A DNA stretch of 64,000 nt from Altericroceibacterium endophyticum (GCF_009827595.1 NZ_WTYT01000006.1:1-64000); one strand, 5' to 3'. Shown: positions 32,929-42,425, numbered from the stretch's first letter. Made by a program: numbers and translations. Notes: generated from the sequence alone by a model not told the origin.

Positions 32929-34683
32929 ATGAACGATATGAAAAATATACATTATCTCGCCGGAACTGCTCTTGCGTTGATTGCCAGTTCGGCCATCGCC
33001 CATGATCGCGATGATCTGGCTCCAGCTGCCGCAACGGAACTCTATTACAACGCGCAGGTCTATACGCCCGGCGGCTGGGAAGAGGCGATGGCCGTGGCCG
33101 ATGGTGTGATCGTCGCGGTGGGGTCCAACGACGAGGTGGCGCAGCATGCCAATGCGGCCACCCGGCGCATGGATATGGATGGCCAGACGCTGCTTCCGGG
33201 CCTTCATGATGCGCACGTCCATGCGCTTTTTGCGGGCATGGAGCAGTTTGCCTGCGGGTTCGAGCCGGGGGCCAGCCCCGACCGCATAGCCGCGCGGGTC
33301 GCCGAGTGTGCGGCGGACGCGGAGCCGGGCGCATGGATCACGGGCGGCAACTGGGTCGCCGCAGTGTTCGAGGACGGGCAGCAAAACAAGGCGTTCCTCG
33401 ATGCTGTCGCGCCGAACAATCCCGTTGTTCTGGTCGATGAATCGCATCACAGTTCGTGGGCGAACTCGATGGCGCTCGAGCTTGCCGGGGTGGATCGCAA
33501 CACGCCCAATCCGCCCAATGGCGTGATCGATCGCGATGCCAATGGCGAGCCGACCGGGCTGCTGCGCGAGGCTGCCGAGCAGCTCCTCGCCGCGAGCATG
33601 CCGCCAGCGAGCGTGGCCGAGCGCGAGCGTGCGCTTCGTCTGTCGACCACGCAGATGCTTTCCTACGGGATCACCTCGTTCAACGATGCCGGCATTACCG
33701 GCGAGAACATCGGCATATTCGCCGATCTCGCCCAGCGCGGCGAGCTCAAGCAGCGTGTCACCGGGTGCATCCGGTGGGCGGCACCGGGTATCGAGGGGCA
33801 TGACGCGAGCATCGCCCTGATCGACAACCGCGCGTTCTACGAAAAAGGGCGCTTCAATTCCGACTGTGTGAAGATCGTGCTCGATGGCGTGCCCACCGAA
33901 AGCCACACGGCGGCGATGTTGCGGCCCTATATCGACAATCCGAACGCCCATGCCGACGGCCCGAGCACCGGCCTGCTGATGGTTCCGCAGGACGCTCTGA
34001 ACACGGCGGTTGCCGATTTCGATCGGCAGGGCTTGCTGGTCAAGTTCCACGCCGCTGGCGATGCCGCAGTCCGCTCGGCAATCGACGCGGTTTCCTACGC
34101 CCGGCAGACCAACGGTGCCGGCGGGCCGATGCATGACGTGGGCCATAACAGCTTTGTCGATCCCGCCGATATTCCGCGTGTGCGCGATGTTCAGATGACC
34201 TGGGAGTTCTCGCCCTACATCTGGTATCCCACGCCGATCGCAGATCAGGACATTCGCCGCGCTGTGGGGGATAAACGGATGGAGCGCTGGATTCCCATTC
34301 GCGATGCGGTGGAAACGGGCGCCCTGGTGGTGGCCGGTTCCGACTGGTCGGTGGTGCCTTCGGTTAACCCGTGGCTGGCGATTGAGACCATGGTGACACG
34401 GCAAGTGCCGGGCGGCAGCGCAGAAATGCTCGGCGCCAGCCAGCGGATAGACCTGCCAACGGCGTTCCAGATCTTCACCGCCAACGGGGCGGCGCAGCTT
34501 GGCGAACGGGCCGAATGGGGCTCGCTCGAACCGGGAATGCGGGCCGACTTTATCGTCACCGAAACCAACCCGTTCGAGGTTCCGATCACCCAGCTACACA
34601 ACACCAAGGTGTCGCGGACCTACATCGAGGGTGAGCTGGTATATGATGCCGACAATCCCCCGCCCCTGACCGCTCACCCATAA
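32929..34683 (+). CDS. Secreted YtcJ-type amidohydrolase, copy 1
   Basis: A 584-residue amidohydrolase (family 3). It has a signal peptide (HYLAGTALALIASSAIAH). Metal ligands are visible in LLPGLHDAHVHALF (HxH, near 83-90), then VKFHAAGDAAVRSAIDA and DVGHNSFV, and SDWSVVPSVNPWLAI near the end. YtcJ proteins hydrolyse amide bonds, often N-substituted formamides or N-acyl amino compounds. A periplasmic location is expected. It is a clear paralogue of the next gene, about 50% identical by eye over aligned motifs, so tandem duplication is likely. ATG 32929 is chosen; 32938 is also possible. Confidence 0.9.
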   Translation: MNDMKNIHYLAGTALALIASSAIAHDRDDLAPAAATELYYNAQVYTPGGWEEAMAVADGVIVAVGSNDEVAQHANAATRRMDMDGQTLLPGLHDAHVHALFAGMEQFACGFEPGASPDRIAARVAECAADAEPGAWITGGNWVAAVFEDGQQNKAFLDAVAPNNPVVLVDESHHSSWANSMALELAGVDRNTPNPPNGVIDRDANGEPTGLLREAAEQLLAASMPPASVAERERALRLSTTQMLSYGITSFNDAGITGENIGIFADLAQRGELKQRVTGCIRWAAPGIEGHDASIALIDNRAFYEKGRFNSDCVKIVLDGVPTESHTAAMLRPYIDNPNAHADGPSTGLLMVPQDALNTAVADFDRQGLLVKFHAAGDAAVRSAIDAVSYARQTNGAGGPMHDVGHNSFVDPADIPRVRDVQMTWEFSPYIWYPTPIADQDIRRAVGDKRMERWIPIRDAVETGALVVAGSDWSVVPSVNPWLAIETMVTRQVPGGSAEMLGASQRIDLPTAFQIFTANGAAQLGERAEWGSLEPGMRADFIVTETNPFEVPITQLHNTKVSRTYIEGELVYDADNPPPLTAHP

Positions 34684-34735
34684 TCACCGCCGAAGCGGCA
34701 AAGCCAATCTCAAGATCTGACAGAGGAAATTTGAA

Positions 34736-36430
34736 ATGCGCGCAGCAATCCTATCAACGATAGCCCTAGCGGCTTTTTCCGCACCCGCTGCGGCACAGTT
34801 CAATGAACCCAACGAGTATCCGCCGGTAGAGGCTGATCTGGTGATCGAGGATGCACGCATCTACACCCCTGATGGCTGGGCCTCCACCATGGCGGTGGCT
34901 GATGGCGTGATCGTGGCGGTTGGCGATGCAGAGGATGTGGCGCCGCACATGGCCGCCTCGACCCAGACGCTCGATCTGAACGGCCGCATGGTGATGCCGG
35001 GCCTCCACGACATGCACGTCCACCCGATGGGTGCGGGGATGGCGCAGAAGGACTGCAGGGTCCCGCAGGGATCGGCCCTTGATGCGGCCTTGGCCGTCAT
35101 TAGCGAGTGCGCCGCCAAGGCGGAGGCAGGGCACTGGATCACCGGCGGCGGCTATGACAACAACTCGCTCGGAGTTGCGCCGACGCGGCAGTTGCTGGAC
35201 GAGGTCTCGCCGGACAATCCGATTATCCTGCGCGACATCAGCGGCCACAGCGCCTGGGCGAACTCCCGCGCGCTGGCCATAGCCGAGATTGATGCCAACA
35301 CCCCCGATCCCGCCGGCGGTATCATTGAGCGCGACAGCTCTGGCGAGCCCACGGGCGTCCTGCGCGAAGCGGCTGCCATGCTCGTTTCTGTCCGTATCCC
35401 GGAAGCGACGGTCGAGGAGGCGAGCGAAGCGCTTTCCTGGGCAGTGAACGAAATGATGTCTTACGGGATCACGGCCTTTGACGATGCTGGCGTCGCCGAG
35501 ACGTCTGCTCGCGCCTATGACCTGCTGGCTGACACAGGACGGCTTCCGATCAGGGCGCGTGGATGCCTGTGGGGCCGCGATATGTCGCTGATCGACCGGC
35601 ATATGGAATTTGCGCGCGACAATTTCTCGCCGACCTGCGTCAAGCTGATGCTCGATGGCGTGCCAACCGATGGCCATACCGCCGCGATGGTCGATCCCTA
35701 TGTAGATTCCGGGCACTCCGATCATGATCAGACCGCGCGCGAACGCGGCTTGCTGATGATCCCGCCCGCCGAGGTTAACGCACTGGTCGCCGATCTGGAC
35801 CGCCGCGGCTTCACGGTGAAGTTCCATGCCGCAGGCGATGCCGCAGTGCGCGCTGGGCTTGATGCCATCGAATATGCCCGGCAGCAGAACGGCTTCTCTG
35901 GCCAGTACCATAATGTCGGCCACAACAGCTTTGTCCAGATGAGCGATATCGAACGTGCGCGCGGCATCTTCGCCACCTTCGAATTCTCGCCCTACATCTG
36001 GTATCCCAACCCGATCATCGGCGACATTCGCAGGGCTGTCGGCGAAGAACGGATGAAGCGCTGGATCCCGGTCAAGGATGCGATTGATGCGGGCGCGCTG
36101 GTCGTCCCCGGTTCGGACTGGAGCGTGGTCCCTTCGGTCAATCCATGGCTGGCCATCGAGACGCTGGTCACCCGGCAGGTGCCCGGCGGCGGGGGCGAAG
36201 TTCTTGGCGCACAGGAACGCATTACCCTGAAACAAGCGGTGGACATGTTCACACGCAATTCCGCCCAGCAGATGAATTTCGGCCATGCGACGGGCACGAT
36301 CGAAGAAGGCAAACTGGCTGACATCATCGTCCTCGACCGGAATATCTTCGAAGTTCCGATCACCAGCGTCCATGATACCAAGGTGCTCATGAGCATGGTC
36401 GGTGGCGAAGTCGTCTATCAGGCCGATTGA
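34736..36430 (+). CDS. Secreted YtcJ-type amidohydrolase, copy 2
   Basis: A 564-residue paralogue of the preceding gene. It has a signal peptide (LSTIALAAFSAPAAAQ) and a good ribosome-binding site (AGAGGAA). Motifs are VMPGLHDMHVHPMG (HxH), VKFHAAGDAAVRAGLDA, NVGHNSFVQ, and GSDWSVVPSVNPWLA. The two enzymes may act on different chain lengths or stereoisomers, or form a heteromer. Neither substrate can be read from sequence. Next in the operon is the MFS carrier. Confidence 0.9.
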   Translation: MRAAILSTIALAAFSAPAAAQFNEPNEYPPVEADLVIEDARIYTPDGWASTMAVADGVIVAVGDAEDVAPHMAASTQTLDLNGRMVMPGLHDMHVHPMGAGMAQKDCRVPQGSALDAALAVISECAAKAEAGHWITGGGYDNNSLGVAPTRQLLDEVSPDNPIILRDISGHSAWANSRALAIAEIDANTPDPAGGIIERDSSGEPTGVLREAAAMLVSVRIPEATVEEASEALSWAVNEMMSYGITAFDDAGVAETSARAYDLLADTGRLPIRARGCLWGRDMSLIDRHMEFARDNFSPTCVKLMLDGVPTDGHTAAMVDPYVDSGHSDHDQTARERGLLMIPPAEVNALVADLDRRGFTVKFHAAGDAAVRAGLDAIEYARQQNGFSGQYHNVGHNSFVQMSDIERARGIFATFEFSPYIWYPNPIIGDIRRAVGEERMKRWIPVKDAIDAGALVVPGSDWSVVPSVNPWLAIETLVTRQVPGGGGEVLGAQERITLKQAVDMFTRNSAQQMNFGHATGTIEEGKLADIIVLDRNIFEVPITSVHDTKVLMSMVGGEVVYQAD

Positions 36431-36529
36431 GGACGCGCCATGCAGCGGCGACATTCCGGCTTAGGGCATGTCCCCGCATTCCGGAACGCCGCTGCAAGCG
36501 GCAAATCGGGTAGATTGAACGTGGGAGAA

Positions 36530-37777
36530 ATGACAATGTCGGACGCCGCCGAACCCGCAGGAAAGCCTGCCCAGCCGACTGTATCCAATCCGGTAGATCG
36601 GCCCTCCGCTGCCTTGGCGATAGGCGCGATTTCGGGTTCGGGAGCGCTTATCGTGAGTGCTGCGCCGGTGGTCGTCGGGGCGCTGGATAGTGCCTTCGGG
36701 TTCGAACAATCGCAGCTTGGCGATATCATCTTTGCCTACAATGCCGGCTTTACGCTGCTGGTGGTGGCCGCACTGCTGTTCATCCGCCATCTGCACTGGC
36801 GGCGAACAGCTTTCATAGCGAGCGCGCTGGTGGCAGGCGGCTTTCTGGTGCTTCCCATGCTTTCGTCCTTTGCCTCCGTAGCCGCACTGTTCGGAGCGAT
36901 CGGGATTGCCGCTGGCATGCTCTACGCCCTCGGCATGACGATCGCAGGCGACAGTGACAATGCCGACCGCGCCTTCGGACTGAAGCTGGGAATGGAATCA
37001 GTGCCCAGCGTGCTGATGCTGTTCTTCATCCCGGCTGTCGCCTTGCCGCTTGGCGGCTTGCAGGCGGCTGCCGTGACTTTTGCGGTCCTGTTCGTGGTGC
37101 TTGGCCTGATCGCCACATGGCTGCCTGCGCGTGCCTTGTCAGTGGACGAAGACCTCGATGTGGAAGCGGCACTCCATCACGATGCCCCCGCAGCCATGCC
37201 CGGCGGCAAGCCGACCAGCGCGGCGCAATCGCTGCTGGCCTTAGGGGCGAGCATCATCTTTGTTGCAGGTATCGCAGCCTCCTGGTCGTTCCTCGAACTC
37301 ATCGCGGGCCAGAAGGGCTTTTCGGCCGGGACGACCGGACTGGTCCTCTCAATCGGTTTTGGGGTCGCAGCGCTGGGAGGCTTCATCGCCGCCGCAATCG
37401 GCACGCGCTTTGGCAGGATCGTTCCGATGGCGGGCGTCTTCCTGTTTCAGGCTGCGGGCCTAGCCCTGATCGGCTGGTCACACGACATCACTGTCTTCAC
37501 GATCGGCACCTTCCTGCTGCTCAGCACCATCAATTTCGGCCTCGCTTTCCTGTTCGGGCTGAGCGCCGAGCTGGATGCCTCGGGGCGCTTCGTGGTCCTG
37601 TCCGCCACGACCCTTTCGGTCGGCGGGGGGATCGGCCCGGCCATCGGGGGGCGTCTCATCCAGTTCGGCGGGCTGGAGAATGTCTTGATGTTTTCGGTCG
37701 GCTGTTCAGCGCTGACACTCGCTATTTTCACCGGCGTCGCGCGGGCTCATCGAGCACGTGTCCTTATAGCTTCCTGA
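36530..37777 (+). CDS. MFS transporter
   Basis: A 415-residue carrier with about 12 hydrophobic segments. I start it at the ATG at 36530, after GTGGGAGAA, as a longer frame from 36440 adds Arg-rich residues with no family look. The first helix region has GAISGSGALIVSAAPVVVGA, and the cytoplasmic loop between helices 6 and 7 is around 200-225. It lies between the amidohydrolases and the amine-processing enzymes, so it probably takes the product of the amidohydrolases across the inner membrane. Family placement within MFS is not resolved. Confidence 0.88.
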   Translation: MTMSDAAEPAGKPAQPTVSNPVDRPSAALAIGAISGSGALIVSAAPVVVGALDSAFGFEQSQLGDIIFAYNAGFTLLVVAALLFIRHLHWRRTAFIASALVAGGFLVLPMLSSFASVAALFGAIGIAAGMLYALGMTIAGDSDNADRAFGLKLGMESVPSVLMLFFIPAVALPLGGLQAAAVTFAVLFVVLGLIATWLPARALSVDEDLDVEAALHHDAPAAMPGGKPTSAAQSLLALGASIIFVAGIAASWSFLELIAGQKGFSAGTTGLVLSIGFGVAALGGFIAAAIGTRFGRIVPMAGVFLFQAAGLALIGWSHDITVFTIGTFLLLSTINFGLAFLFGLSAELDASGRFVVLSATTLSVGGGIGPAIGGRLIQFGGLENVLMFSVGCSALTLAIFTGVARAHRARVLIAS

Positions 37778-37822
37778 ATTACCATAATCGCATGCCCTGA
37801 GCATGGTCTGGAGAAGAGTCCT

Positions 37823-38974
37823 ATGCCCGAAAATGAAGCATCGTCCACGCGGATCGATTTCATCTATCTCAACGAGGAGCAGATGATTGAAGCCGGTGTG
37901 ACCGACATGGCCGCTTGCGTCGATGCAATGGAAGAGATGTTCGGACTGCTTTACCAAGGCGACTATCGCATGCCCGGCGCAAATAACAGTTCGCACGGGT
38001 CGATGATCGTCTTCCCGGAGGACAGCCCGTTTCCGACCATGCCCAAGCCCACGGCAGACCGCCGCTTCATGGCCATGCCTGCCTATCTCGGGGGCAATTT
38101 CGGCACCACCGGCGTTAAATGGTACGGGTCAAATATAGCCAATAAAGACAAGGGTTTACCGCGATCCATCCTGATGTTCATCCTGAACGACACGGAAACC
38201 GGCGCGCCGCTGGCTTTCATGTCGGCCAATCTGCTTTCGGCCTATCGTACAGGGGCCATTCCGGGAGTGGGTGCGCGGCATCTTGCGCGCCCGGATTCGC
38301 GCGTAGTCGGCATTTGCGGCCCCGGCGTGATGGCACGCACCTCGCTGTCGGCATTCATGGCGACCTGCCCGCTGATCGACACCCTCAAGGTCAAGGGGCG
38401 CGGCGCGAAGAGCCTCGATGCCTTCACTGACTGGGTTGAGGAGACGTTTCCGCAGATCACCACGATCGAACGCGTCGCGACCGACGAGGAAGTGGTGCGC
38501 GGCTGCGATATCGTCAGCTTCTGTCAGGCCAGCGAGACCGGCAATATCGACCTCTATCCCAAGATCGAGCGCGAGTGGGTGAGCCCCGGCACGTTCTTCG
38601 CGATGCCCGCCGCCAGCAACTTCACCGATGGCCTGCATGGCCCGGAGATCCGCAAAGTGTTCGACAACACCGGGCTCTACGAAGCGTGGATGGAGGAAAT
38701 GCCGCGCCCTGCCCATGAGATCATTCCCCTTGCGGGCGTGCAGTGGCTCGACCTTGTCGACCAGGGCAAGCTGTCGAAGGACGGACTGGAGGACCTCGGC
38801 GCGATTGTCAGCGGCGTGACGCCGGGCCGCAGGAACGACGAAGAAATCATCATCCTGTCGGTCGGCGGTATGCCGGTCGAGGACGTAGCCTGGGGCACCA
38901 AGCTCTATCGCAATGCCATAGAGCGCGGGATCGGCACGAAACTGAACCTGTGGGACGCTCCGGCCCTGCGCTGA
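37823..38974 (+). CDS. Ornithine cyclodeaminase / mu-crystallin-family protein (tyramine oxidase subunit B-like)
   Basis: A 383-residue NAD(P)-binding protein. The substrate-binding half has GTTGVKWYGSNIANK and the Rossmann part has AGAIPGVGARHLARPDSRVVGICGPGVMARTSL. It is longer than classic ornithine cyclodeaminase (about 330) and matches the long subgroup annotated as tyramine oxidase subunit B, with insertions near the C-terminus. Members reduce cyclic imines or act as imino-acid reductases. Placed before RidA and an FAD amine oxidase, an imine-handling role is likely. Confidence 0.8.
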   Translation: MPENEASSTRIDFIYLNEEQMIEAGVTDMAACVDAMEEMFGLLYQGDYRMPGANNSSHGSMIVFPEDSPFPTMPKPTADRRFMAMPAYLGGNFGTTGVKWYGSNIANKDKGLPRSILMFILNDTETGAPLAFMSANLLSAYRTGAIPGVGARHLARPDSRVVGICGPGVMARTSLSAFMATCPLIDTLKVKGRGAKSLDAFTDWVEETFPQITTIERVATDEEVVRGCDIVSFCQASETGNIDLYPKIEREWVSPGTFFAMPAASNFTDGLHGPEIRKVFDNTGLYEAWMEEMPRPAHEIIPLAGVQWLDLVDQGKLSKDGLEDLGAIVSGVTPGRRNDEEIIILSVGGMPVEDVAWGTKLYRNAIERGIGTKLNLWDAPALR

Positions 38975-38986
38975 GGAAGACAAAAA

Positions 38987-39409
38987 ATGACAGAAATCAC
39001 CAAACTCTCGACCGGGTCACCAACCGAACAGCACGGGGCCTATTCGCGCTGTGTTGCGGTGGACGACTGGATTTTCGTGTCGAATACGGCGGGCCGCAAT
39101 CCAGAGACGAAGACAATCCCGGAAGATCTCGCCGAGCAGACCAATCAGGTTCTCGACAATATCGAACGGGCGCTGCAAGCGGTCGGCGCCTCGCTGGCCG
39201 ACGTGATCTCGGCCAAGGTGTTCGTTCAAAAGCCCGAAGACTTCATGGAAGTCGTCACTGCCTATGGCAACCGGATGCGCGGTGTTGACCCGGCGCTGAC
39301 GCTGACTTGTCCGCCGCTCGGGCTGGAGGAATACAAGGTGGAAATCGAAGTGACGGCCTATCGCGGCGCAGGCGCGGCAGACGTTTCGCGGCTGTTGCTT
39401 GGTGCGTGA
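38987..39409 (+). CDS. RidA/YjgF-family enamine/imine deaminase
   Basis: A 140-residue protein of the RidA family. The pattern is SPTEQHGAYSRCVAVDDWIFVSNTAG, then TNQVLDNIERALQAVGASLADV, and near the end KVEIEVTAYRG. The Arg that binds the carboxylate in canonical RidA (RVEIE) is here Lys-Val, so the substrate may lack a carboxylate, or the assignment is to a different subgroup. RidA speeds hydrolysis of reactive imines made by amine oxidases. It overlaps the FAD oxidase start (TGATG), which fits coupled expression. Confidence 0.88.
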   Translation: MTEITKLSTGSPTEQHGAYSRCVAVDDWIFVSNTAGRNPETKTIPEDLAEQTNQVLDNIERALQAVGASLADVISAKVFVQKPEDFMEVVTAYGNRMRGVDPALTLTCPPLGLEEYKVEIEVTAYRGAGAADVSRLLLGA

Positions 39410-40713
39410 TGGAGGGACAGCCGCCTCAGGTCGACCCGGTCGCAACTTCTGCTGAATTGCCGGCGGAGACCAAAGTCGTGGTCATTGGCGGCGGTATCGT
39501 CGGCCTGACCGCCGCGCTTACCCTTGCCGAACGCGGGGTGCCCGTCACTGTCCTTGAAAAAGGACGGCTTGCGGGCGAGCAGTCTTCACGCAACCTCGGC
39601 TGGGTCCGCAAGACCAACCGCGCCGCACTGGACCTGCCACTCTCGATAGAATCCGATCGCCTATGGATTGAAATGCCGCAGCGCCTGGGCGCGGATGTTG
39701 GCTTTCGCCAATGCGGCATTCTGTTCGCCGCACGCGATGCGGCCGAACTGGCACCCTACGAGGCTTGGCACGAGGCGGTCGGGCGCCATCATACCGACTC
39801 CCGGATCGTCAGCGGCCGCGAGATCGCGGAGCTTGTGCCGGGCGGGCAGGAGCAGTGGACGGGGGGCATCTACACCGCTTCCGACGCCAAGGCAGAACCG
39901 ACCAAGGCATCGAGCGCCATTGCCAGGTCGGCCATGGCCAAGGGCGCGGTTATCCTCGAAAACTGTGCTGCGCGGGTGCTGGAAACCTCCGGCGGCAGGG
40001 TCTCCGGCGTGGTGACCGAACGCGGCGAGATTGCTTGCGAACAGGTTATCCTCGCAGGCGGGCTCTGGTCGCGCAGGTTTCTCGCCAATCTCGGCGTGAG
40101 CTATCACATGCTGCCCCTGACGATTTCCGTGCTGCGGACGGCCCCGATGGAAGGCCCTGCGGACATTGCCACGGGCGCTGCCAACTTCTCCTTCCGCAAG
40201 GATTACACCGGCGGCTACACCATCATGCACCGCGCCGGACTGGTCGCCCCGATCACGTTGGACAGTTTCCTGCTCGGATCGAAATATCTGTCGTCGCTCA
40301 AGGCCTATTGGAAGGCCATGCGGATCGAGTTCGGGCAAGAGCTGCTGGCCGATATCAGGACTCCCCGGCGCTGGCAGGGCTCCGACGTTTCGCCCTTCGA
40401 GCAGACCCGCACCAAGAACCCCGAATTTAGCCTAAGCATCAATGCCGAGGCGATGCGCCATCTTGCCGCCGCCTGGCCCGCATTTGCGGGGGCGCCCATA
40501 GCGGCAAACTGGGCAGGCATGATCGACATGACACCGGACTCGATGCCGGTGATCGACAATCTCGAAGCAGTACCCGGTCTTACGGTCGCCAGCGGCTTTT
40601 CCGGCCATGGCTTCGGGTCTTCCCCCGCGGCCGGACAGCTGGCGGCTGATCTTGCGACCGGCGCGCCGCCAATTGTTGACCCGGGCCCTTACCGTTATGG
40701 CCGCTTCACCTGA
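39409..40713 (+). CDS. FAD-dependent amine/amino-acid oxidase (DAO family)
   Basis: A 434-residue flavoprotein. The dinucleotide fold is VVVIGGGIVGLTAALTLAERG (near 25-45). The DAO signatures follow: SSRNLGWVRKTNR, a middle DAKAEPTKASSAIAR, and a C-terminal GLTVASGFSGHGFGSSPAAGQLAADL. It oxidises a C-N bond of an amine or amino acid to an imine, giving H2O2 or electrons to a quinone; RidA beside it would hydrolyse the imine. ATG 39409 overlaps the RidA stop. The longer frame to 39307 is a RidA shadow. Confidence 0.9.
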   Translation: MEGQPPQVDPVATSAELPAETKVVVIGGGIVGLTAALTLAERGVPVTVLEKGRLAGEQSSRNLGWVRKTNRAALDLPLSIESDRLWIEMPQRLGADVGFRQCGILFAARDAAELAPYEAWHEAVGRHHTDSRIVSGREIAELVPGGQEQWTGGIYTASDAKAEPTKASSAIARSAMAKGAVILENCAARVLETSGGRVSGVVTERGEIACEQVILAGGLWSRRFLANLGVSYHMLPLTISVLRTAPMEGPADIATGAANFSFRKDYTGGYTIMHRAGLVAPITLDSFLLGSKYLSSLKAYWKAMRIEFGQELLADIRTPRRWQGSDVSPFEQTRTKNPEFSLSINAEAMRHLAAAWPAFAGAPIAANWAGMIDMTPDSMPVIDNLEAVPGLTVASGFSGHGFGSSPAAGQLAADLATGAPPIVDPGPYRYGRFT

Positions 40714-40893
40714 TCGGGCGATGCGTCAGGCCTCGACCACATCCCGCTCGATCGCGCCCCATGTCGGGCTCTACGGGCCAATCAACGCACAGGAGATCGT
40801 GGAGCGCCGTCCTCGACAAGAGCAAGGTCTCGCGCGCGGTACAGAAGACGGGAAATCCCGCAGAAAATGTCTGATAACAAGGAGTTGGGTGTG

Positions 40894-42315
40894 ATGGTGG
40901 CAGAAACATATACGATGTGGATCGATGGCGCAGCTATCGGGGCGAAGGAAACGCGCGAGGTTCACGATCCCGCAAATGGCGAGCTGATCGGCCTGGCGCC
41001 GGTGGGCACGGCAACCGATGTCGACCGCGCCGTCTCCGCCGCAATGCGGGCACAGGCCGATTGGGGCAGCCAGCCCGACGAGGTTCGCGCCGAGACCTGC
41101 CGCAAGCTGGCCGGTGTCATCACCCAGAACAGCGGCGAACTTGCACGCCTTCTGACCCGTGAACAAGGCAAGCCGCTGAAGGGCATCGGTTCCGAATTCG
41201 AGCTGAGTGGATGCGCGGCATGGTTGGGGGCGACCGCCGAAATGTCGTTGCCGGTCAAGGTGATCCAGGATGACGAAGCGGCGCGTGTCGAGCAGCACTA
41301 TGTGCCAGTCGGCGTGGTCGGCTCCATCACCCCGTGGAACTGGCCGCTCCTGATCGCGATCTGGCACATTGCCCCCGCGATCCGGGCGGGCAACGCCGTG
41401 GTCATCAAGCCTTCACCCTATACCACGCTCTCCACGCTGCGGATGGTTGAGCTGCTGGCGCGTGAACTTCCCGATGGCTTGCTCAGCGTGGTGGCCGATG
41501 GCCCGGGCGTTGGCGAAGCGATGACGACACATCCCGATATCGACAAGATCATGTTCACCGGATCCACCGCGACCGGCAAGAAGATCATGGCCGCCGCTGC
41601 TCCGACGCTGAAAAAGCTGACGCTGGAAATGGGCGGCAATGACGCTGGCATCGTTTTGCCCGATGTCGATGCGAAGGCCGTGGCCGAGGGAATTTTCTGG
41701 GGTGCTTTCCTCAACAACGGCCAGACCTGCGCTGCGCTCAAGCGGCTTTATGTCCACGACGATGTCTATGACGAGGTTTGCGCGGCGCTGACCGAACTCG
41801 CGAATGCGGTCCCGATGGGGGAAGGCCTTGATGAGAACAACGTGCTCGGCCCGGTGCAGAATGCAATGCAGTTCGAGAAAGTCTCCCGGCTCGCGGCGGC
41901 GGCTCCCGAGGAAGGCGGCCGGGTGCTGACAGGCGGTTCCGCGCGCGGCAGGACAGGGTTCTTCTTCCCGATCACGCTGATCGCCGATGCGAAAGAAGGC
42001 ATGGCCTGCGTGGACGAGGAGCAATTCGGCCCGCTGCTGCCGATCATCCGTTTCACCGATGTCGACGATGCGATCCGGCAGGCGAACAGCCTCGATGTCG
42101 ACCTTGCGGCTTCGGTCTGGACAAAAGACATCGATCAGGGCCGAGAAATTGCCGAGCGGCTGGTCGCCGGTACTATATACGTCAACAAGCATGGCGAAGT
42201 GGCACCGCATATTCCCTTCGGCGGTGCCCGCTATTCAAGCATGGGCGTGGAATTTGGTATCGAGGGTCTGGCGGCCTGTGCGAACATCAAGATCTATAAT
42301 TTTGCAAAGGCGTAG
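40894..42315 (+). CDS. NAD(P)-dependent aldehyde dehydrogenase
   Basis: A 473-residue aldehyde dehydrogenase. It has the Rossmann fold residues PWNWPLLIAIWHIAPAIRAGN (catalytic Asn in the first Asn), FTGSTATGKKIM, Glu in LEMGGNDAGIV, and the nucleophile in FLNNGQTCAALKR. ATG 40894 follows AAGGAG by 9 bases; an upstream in-frame start at 40867 is less likely. It would oxidise the aldehyde released from the imine to a carboxylic acid and close the pathway. 180 bp after the FAD oxidase, which may hold a secondary promoter. Confidence 0.92.
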   Translation: MVAETYTMWIDGAAIGAKETREVHDPANGELIGLAPVGTATDVDRAVSAAMRAQADWGSQPDEVRAETCRKLAGVITQNSGELARLLTREQGKPLKGIGSEFELSGCAAWLGATAEMSLPVKVIQDDEAARVEQHYVPVGVVGSITPWNWPLLIAIWHIAPAIRAGNAVVIKPSPYTTLSTLRMVELLARELPDGLLSVVADGPGVGEAMTTHPDIDKIMFTGSTATGKKIMAAAAPTLKKLTLEMGGNDAGIVLPDVDAKAVAEGIFWGAFLNNGQTCAALKRLYVHDDVYDEVCAALTELANAVPMGEGLDENNVLGPVQNAMQFEKVSRLAAAAPEEGGRVLTGGSARGRTGFFFPITLIADAKEGMACVDEEQFGPLLPIIRFTDVDDAIRQANSLDVDLAASVWTKDIDQGREIAERLVAGTIYVNKHGEVAPHIPFGGARYSSMGVEFGIEGLAACANIKIYNFAKA

Positions 42316-42385
42316 TGGCGGAGCATTTTAAACGCCTGATCGAACAGCAGCAGAAAATAACCCGCATCCTGCCTTATGCCGCATT

Positions 42386-42425
42386 GAGCCATCGGACCTC
42401 GAAAGCGAGGGGTATCCGATGGCTC
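42386..42425. terminator. Two-part hairpin between convergent genes
   Basis: GAGCCATCGGA (42386-42396) pairs with TCCGATGGCTC (42415-42425), and inside them CCTCG-AAAG-CGAGG pairs again, so the whole element folds into one nearly continuous stem. It lies between the stops of the aldehyde dehydrogenase (+) and the winged-helix regulator (-), as a bidirectional terminator would. There is no U-tract. Confidence 0.6.

Noticed and set aside
34766-36454. Minus-strand open frame of 562 codons across the second amidohydrolase
   Set aside because: Shadow of a clear enzyme gene; His/Asp/Gly-rich without any motif. The same applies to 32890-34404 and 8106-9647.
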